From contig JAUJMI010000196.1 of assembly GCA_030446945.1 (NCBI GenBank), positions 1 to 6,938 on the forward strand: DNA of 6,938 bases. The letters are read 5' to 3'. A model generated the notes under the pieces. That model was not told the DNA's origin, made no database searches, and worked only from the letters and a program-made list of their open reading frames with translations. This document shows positions 5,948 through 6,938 of this stretch, piece after piece (position 1 is the first letter of the stretch; each line of letters starts with the position of its first letter). Origin of the DNA: Longimicrobium sp. Its GTDB lineage: Bacteria; Gemmatimonadota; Gemmatimonadetes; Longimicrobiales; Longimicrobiaceae. The position numbers and the translations under genes are program-made.

Positions 5948-6630
5948 GCCCCACGTCGGGGGTGCGCCACTTCCACGAGGAGCTGGCTCGCCTCAAGCAC
6001 CAGCTGCTCACCATGTCCGCGCTGGCCGAGGACCTGGTGGGGATGGCGGTGCAGGCGCGCACGGAGCGCGACGTGGCGCTGGCGGAGCAGGTGATCGCGC
6101 GCGACAACGACCTGGACTCCATGGAAATCGCGGTGGACGACACCTGCATCCACCTGCTGGCGCTTCAGCAGCCGATGGCGCGCGACCTCCGGCTGATCAC
6201 CATGGCGATGAAGATCTCCAACGACCTGGAGCGGGTGGGCGACCACGCCGTCAACATCGCCGAGGGGGTGCGCCACCAGTCGGAGCACCAGGTCAGCATG
6301 GAGTTGGCGGAGATCGACGAGATGTCGCGCCTGGCCCGCGAGATGCTCTCCGAGGCACTCGACTGTTTCGTGCGCGGCGACGCGGCGAGCGCGCGCGAGG
6401 TGTGCCGGCGCGACGACCGCGTGGACCAGCTGCACGACTCCGTCTTCCGCATCCTGGTGACGCACATGATGGAGGACCCGCGCCGCATCGGCAGCGCGAT
6501 GTCGCTCTTCCTGGCGAGCCGCAACCTGGAGCGCATCGCGGACCTCGCCACCAACATCGCGGAGGACGTGGTGTTCCTGGTGGAAGGGCGGTCGATCAAG
6601 CACGGTGCGGGGTCAAAGCCCGCGGCATAG
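5944..6630 (+). CDS. phoU: Phosphate signalling protein PhoU
   Basis: PhoU is a cytoplasmic helical protein that links the Pst transporter to the PhoR/PhoB pathway and holds the regulon off when phosphate is plentiful. The 228-residue product has the two expected three-helix repeats. Each carries a metal-binding E-xxx-D signature: [15 protein letters not shown] (93-107) and [16 protein letters not shown] (193-208). The ending [12 protein letters not shown] is typical of the family, followed by a short tail. ATG overlaps the pstB stop as ATGA, and GGGAGG stands about 5 bases before it, the best SD in the operon, so coupled and efficient translation is expected. It is the last gene of the operon seen. 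PhoR and PhoB are not in the window. Confidence 0.97.
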   Translation: MSPTSGVRHFHEELARLKHQLLTMSALAEDLVGMAVQARTERDVALAEQVIARDNDLDSMEIAVDDTCIHLLALQQPMARDLRLITMAMKISNDLERVGDHAVNIAEGVRHQSEHQVSMELAEIDEMSRLAREMLSEALDCFVRGDAASAREVCRRDDRVDQLHDSVFRILVTHMMEDPRRIGSAMSLFLASRNLERIADLATNIAEDVVFLVEGRSIKHGAGSKPAA

Positions 6631-6886
6631 CAGGCGTCACGGCGGCGGGGGGGGGGGGGGGGGGGGGCGCCCCCCCCCCCCCCCCCCGGAGCGGGGGGCC
6701 CCCCGGCGGGAGGAGCCCCCGGCGGCTGTCGCCGCCCCGCCCGGCGCGCGCGCCCCCCCCCCCCCCCCTGGGCCGCGCCCCCCCTGCGCGTGGTTCCCCC
6801 CGCGCGGCCGCCCAACTCCACCCACCACGGCCCGACCCCCCCACCCCCCGGGGGGGGGGGGGGGGCACCCGCCCCCCCCCCCCCCC
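6631..6886. other. G/C homopolymer block, probable sequencing or assembly artefact
   Basis: After the phoU stop the sequence collapses into long single-base runs: G x21 (6647-6667), C x18 (6670-6687), C x16 (6753-6768), G x16 (6850-6865) and C x15 (6872-6886), with shorter ones between. G-runs facing C-runs are the pattern expected when low-signal reads, called as G on two-colour instruments, are assembled in both orientations. No gene can be supported here. The open frames encode only Gly, Pro, Arg and Ala repeats. One hairpin with ordinary composition, GGCGGC (6721-6726) and GCCGCC (6731-6736) with loop TGTC, could be a remnant of a real phoU-distal stem, but it has no T-run. Confidence 0.7.
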
Positions 6887-6937
6887 GGCCTCGACCGCCC
6901 GGGCGATGGCCGGATCGACGTCGATCTCCGCTCGTAC
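6887..6937 (-). other. Possible partial coding sequence at right edge
   Basis: The last ~50 bases regain normal composition. On the - strand, starting at 6937, one frame reads VRAEIDVDPAIARAVEAG, with GC-rich third positions and a plausible protein-like mix of residues. It runs leftward into the homopolymer block, where it cannot be followed. It is too short to identify, and a chance open frame is possible in such GC-rich DNA. Confidence 0.2.
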
Positions 6938-6938
6938 C

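Noticed and set aside
6721..6736. Intrinsic terminator for phoU
   Set aside because: The 6-bp stem is perfect, but there is no T-run, it is about 90 bases past the stop, and it lies inside the doubtful homopolymer block.
1..6938. CRISPR array, tRNA or rRNA genes
   Set aside because: No regularly spaced direct repeats with unique spacers and no tRNA- or rRNA-like conserved segments were seen on either strand.

Overview
The window is a GC-rich stretch of a Gram-negative-type bacterial genome. It holds a complete, tightly packed high-affinity phosphate uptake operon, pstS-pstC-pstA-pstB-phoU, on the + strand. A phosphate-selective-type (OprP/OprO family) outer-membrane porin gene diverges from it on the - strand. 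The porin and a lipid-anchored PstS point to a cell with an outer membrane. GC-rich codon use and the style of the palindromic repeats suggest Gemmatimonadota (Longimicrobium-like), but this is an impression that no marker gene in the window tests.

Layout. Positions 1-339 are the 3' end of a group II intron: the C-terminal X/endonuclease-side part of its reverse transcriptase/maturase, then foldable domain V and domain VI. Its 5' part lies outside the window. Positions about 350-493 are non-coding and full of perfect inverted repeats, several built as arm-GA-arm hairpins, some enclosed by a larger 10-bp pair of arms; this looks like a dispersed palindromic element. Positions 556-1641 (-) encode the porin. 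Positions 1642-2142 are the divergent control region. It contains GTNAC motifs at 11-bp spacing near both genes, which I read as candidate Pho boxes, plus other palindromes. Positions 2143-6630 are the pst-phoU operon, with intergenic distances of 4, 4 and 2 bases and then a 4-base overlap. Positions 6631-6886 are dominated by G and C homopolymer runs of 15-21 bases that look like a sequencing or assembly artefact. The last ~50 bases look like ordinary GC-rich sequence, possibly coding on the - strand.

How it works together. The porin would admit phosphate through the outer membrane, and PstS would capture it in the periplasm. PstC and PstA form the inner-membrane channel and PstB powers it with ATP. 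PhoU would link transporter state to a PhoR-type sensor kinase, which is not in the window. Shared 11-bp-phased motifs on both sides of the divergent region suggest that one PhoB-like regulator controls porin and transporter together. The core system is well known. The less ordinary parts are the intron end with its read-through maturase frame, the nested palindromes beside it, the candidate Pho-box architecture and the damaged-looking G/C block.
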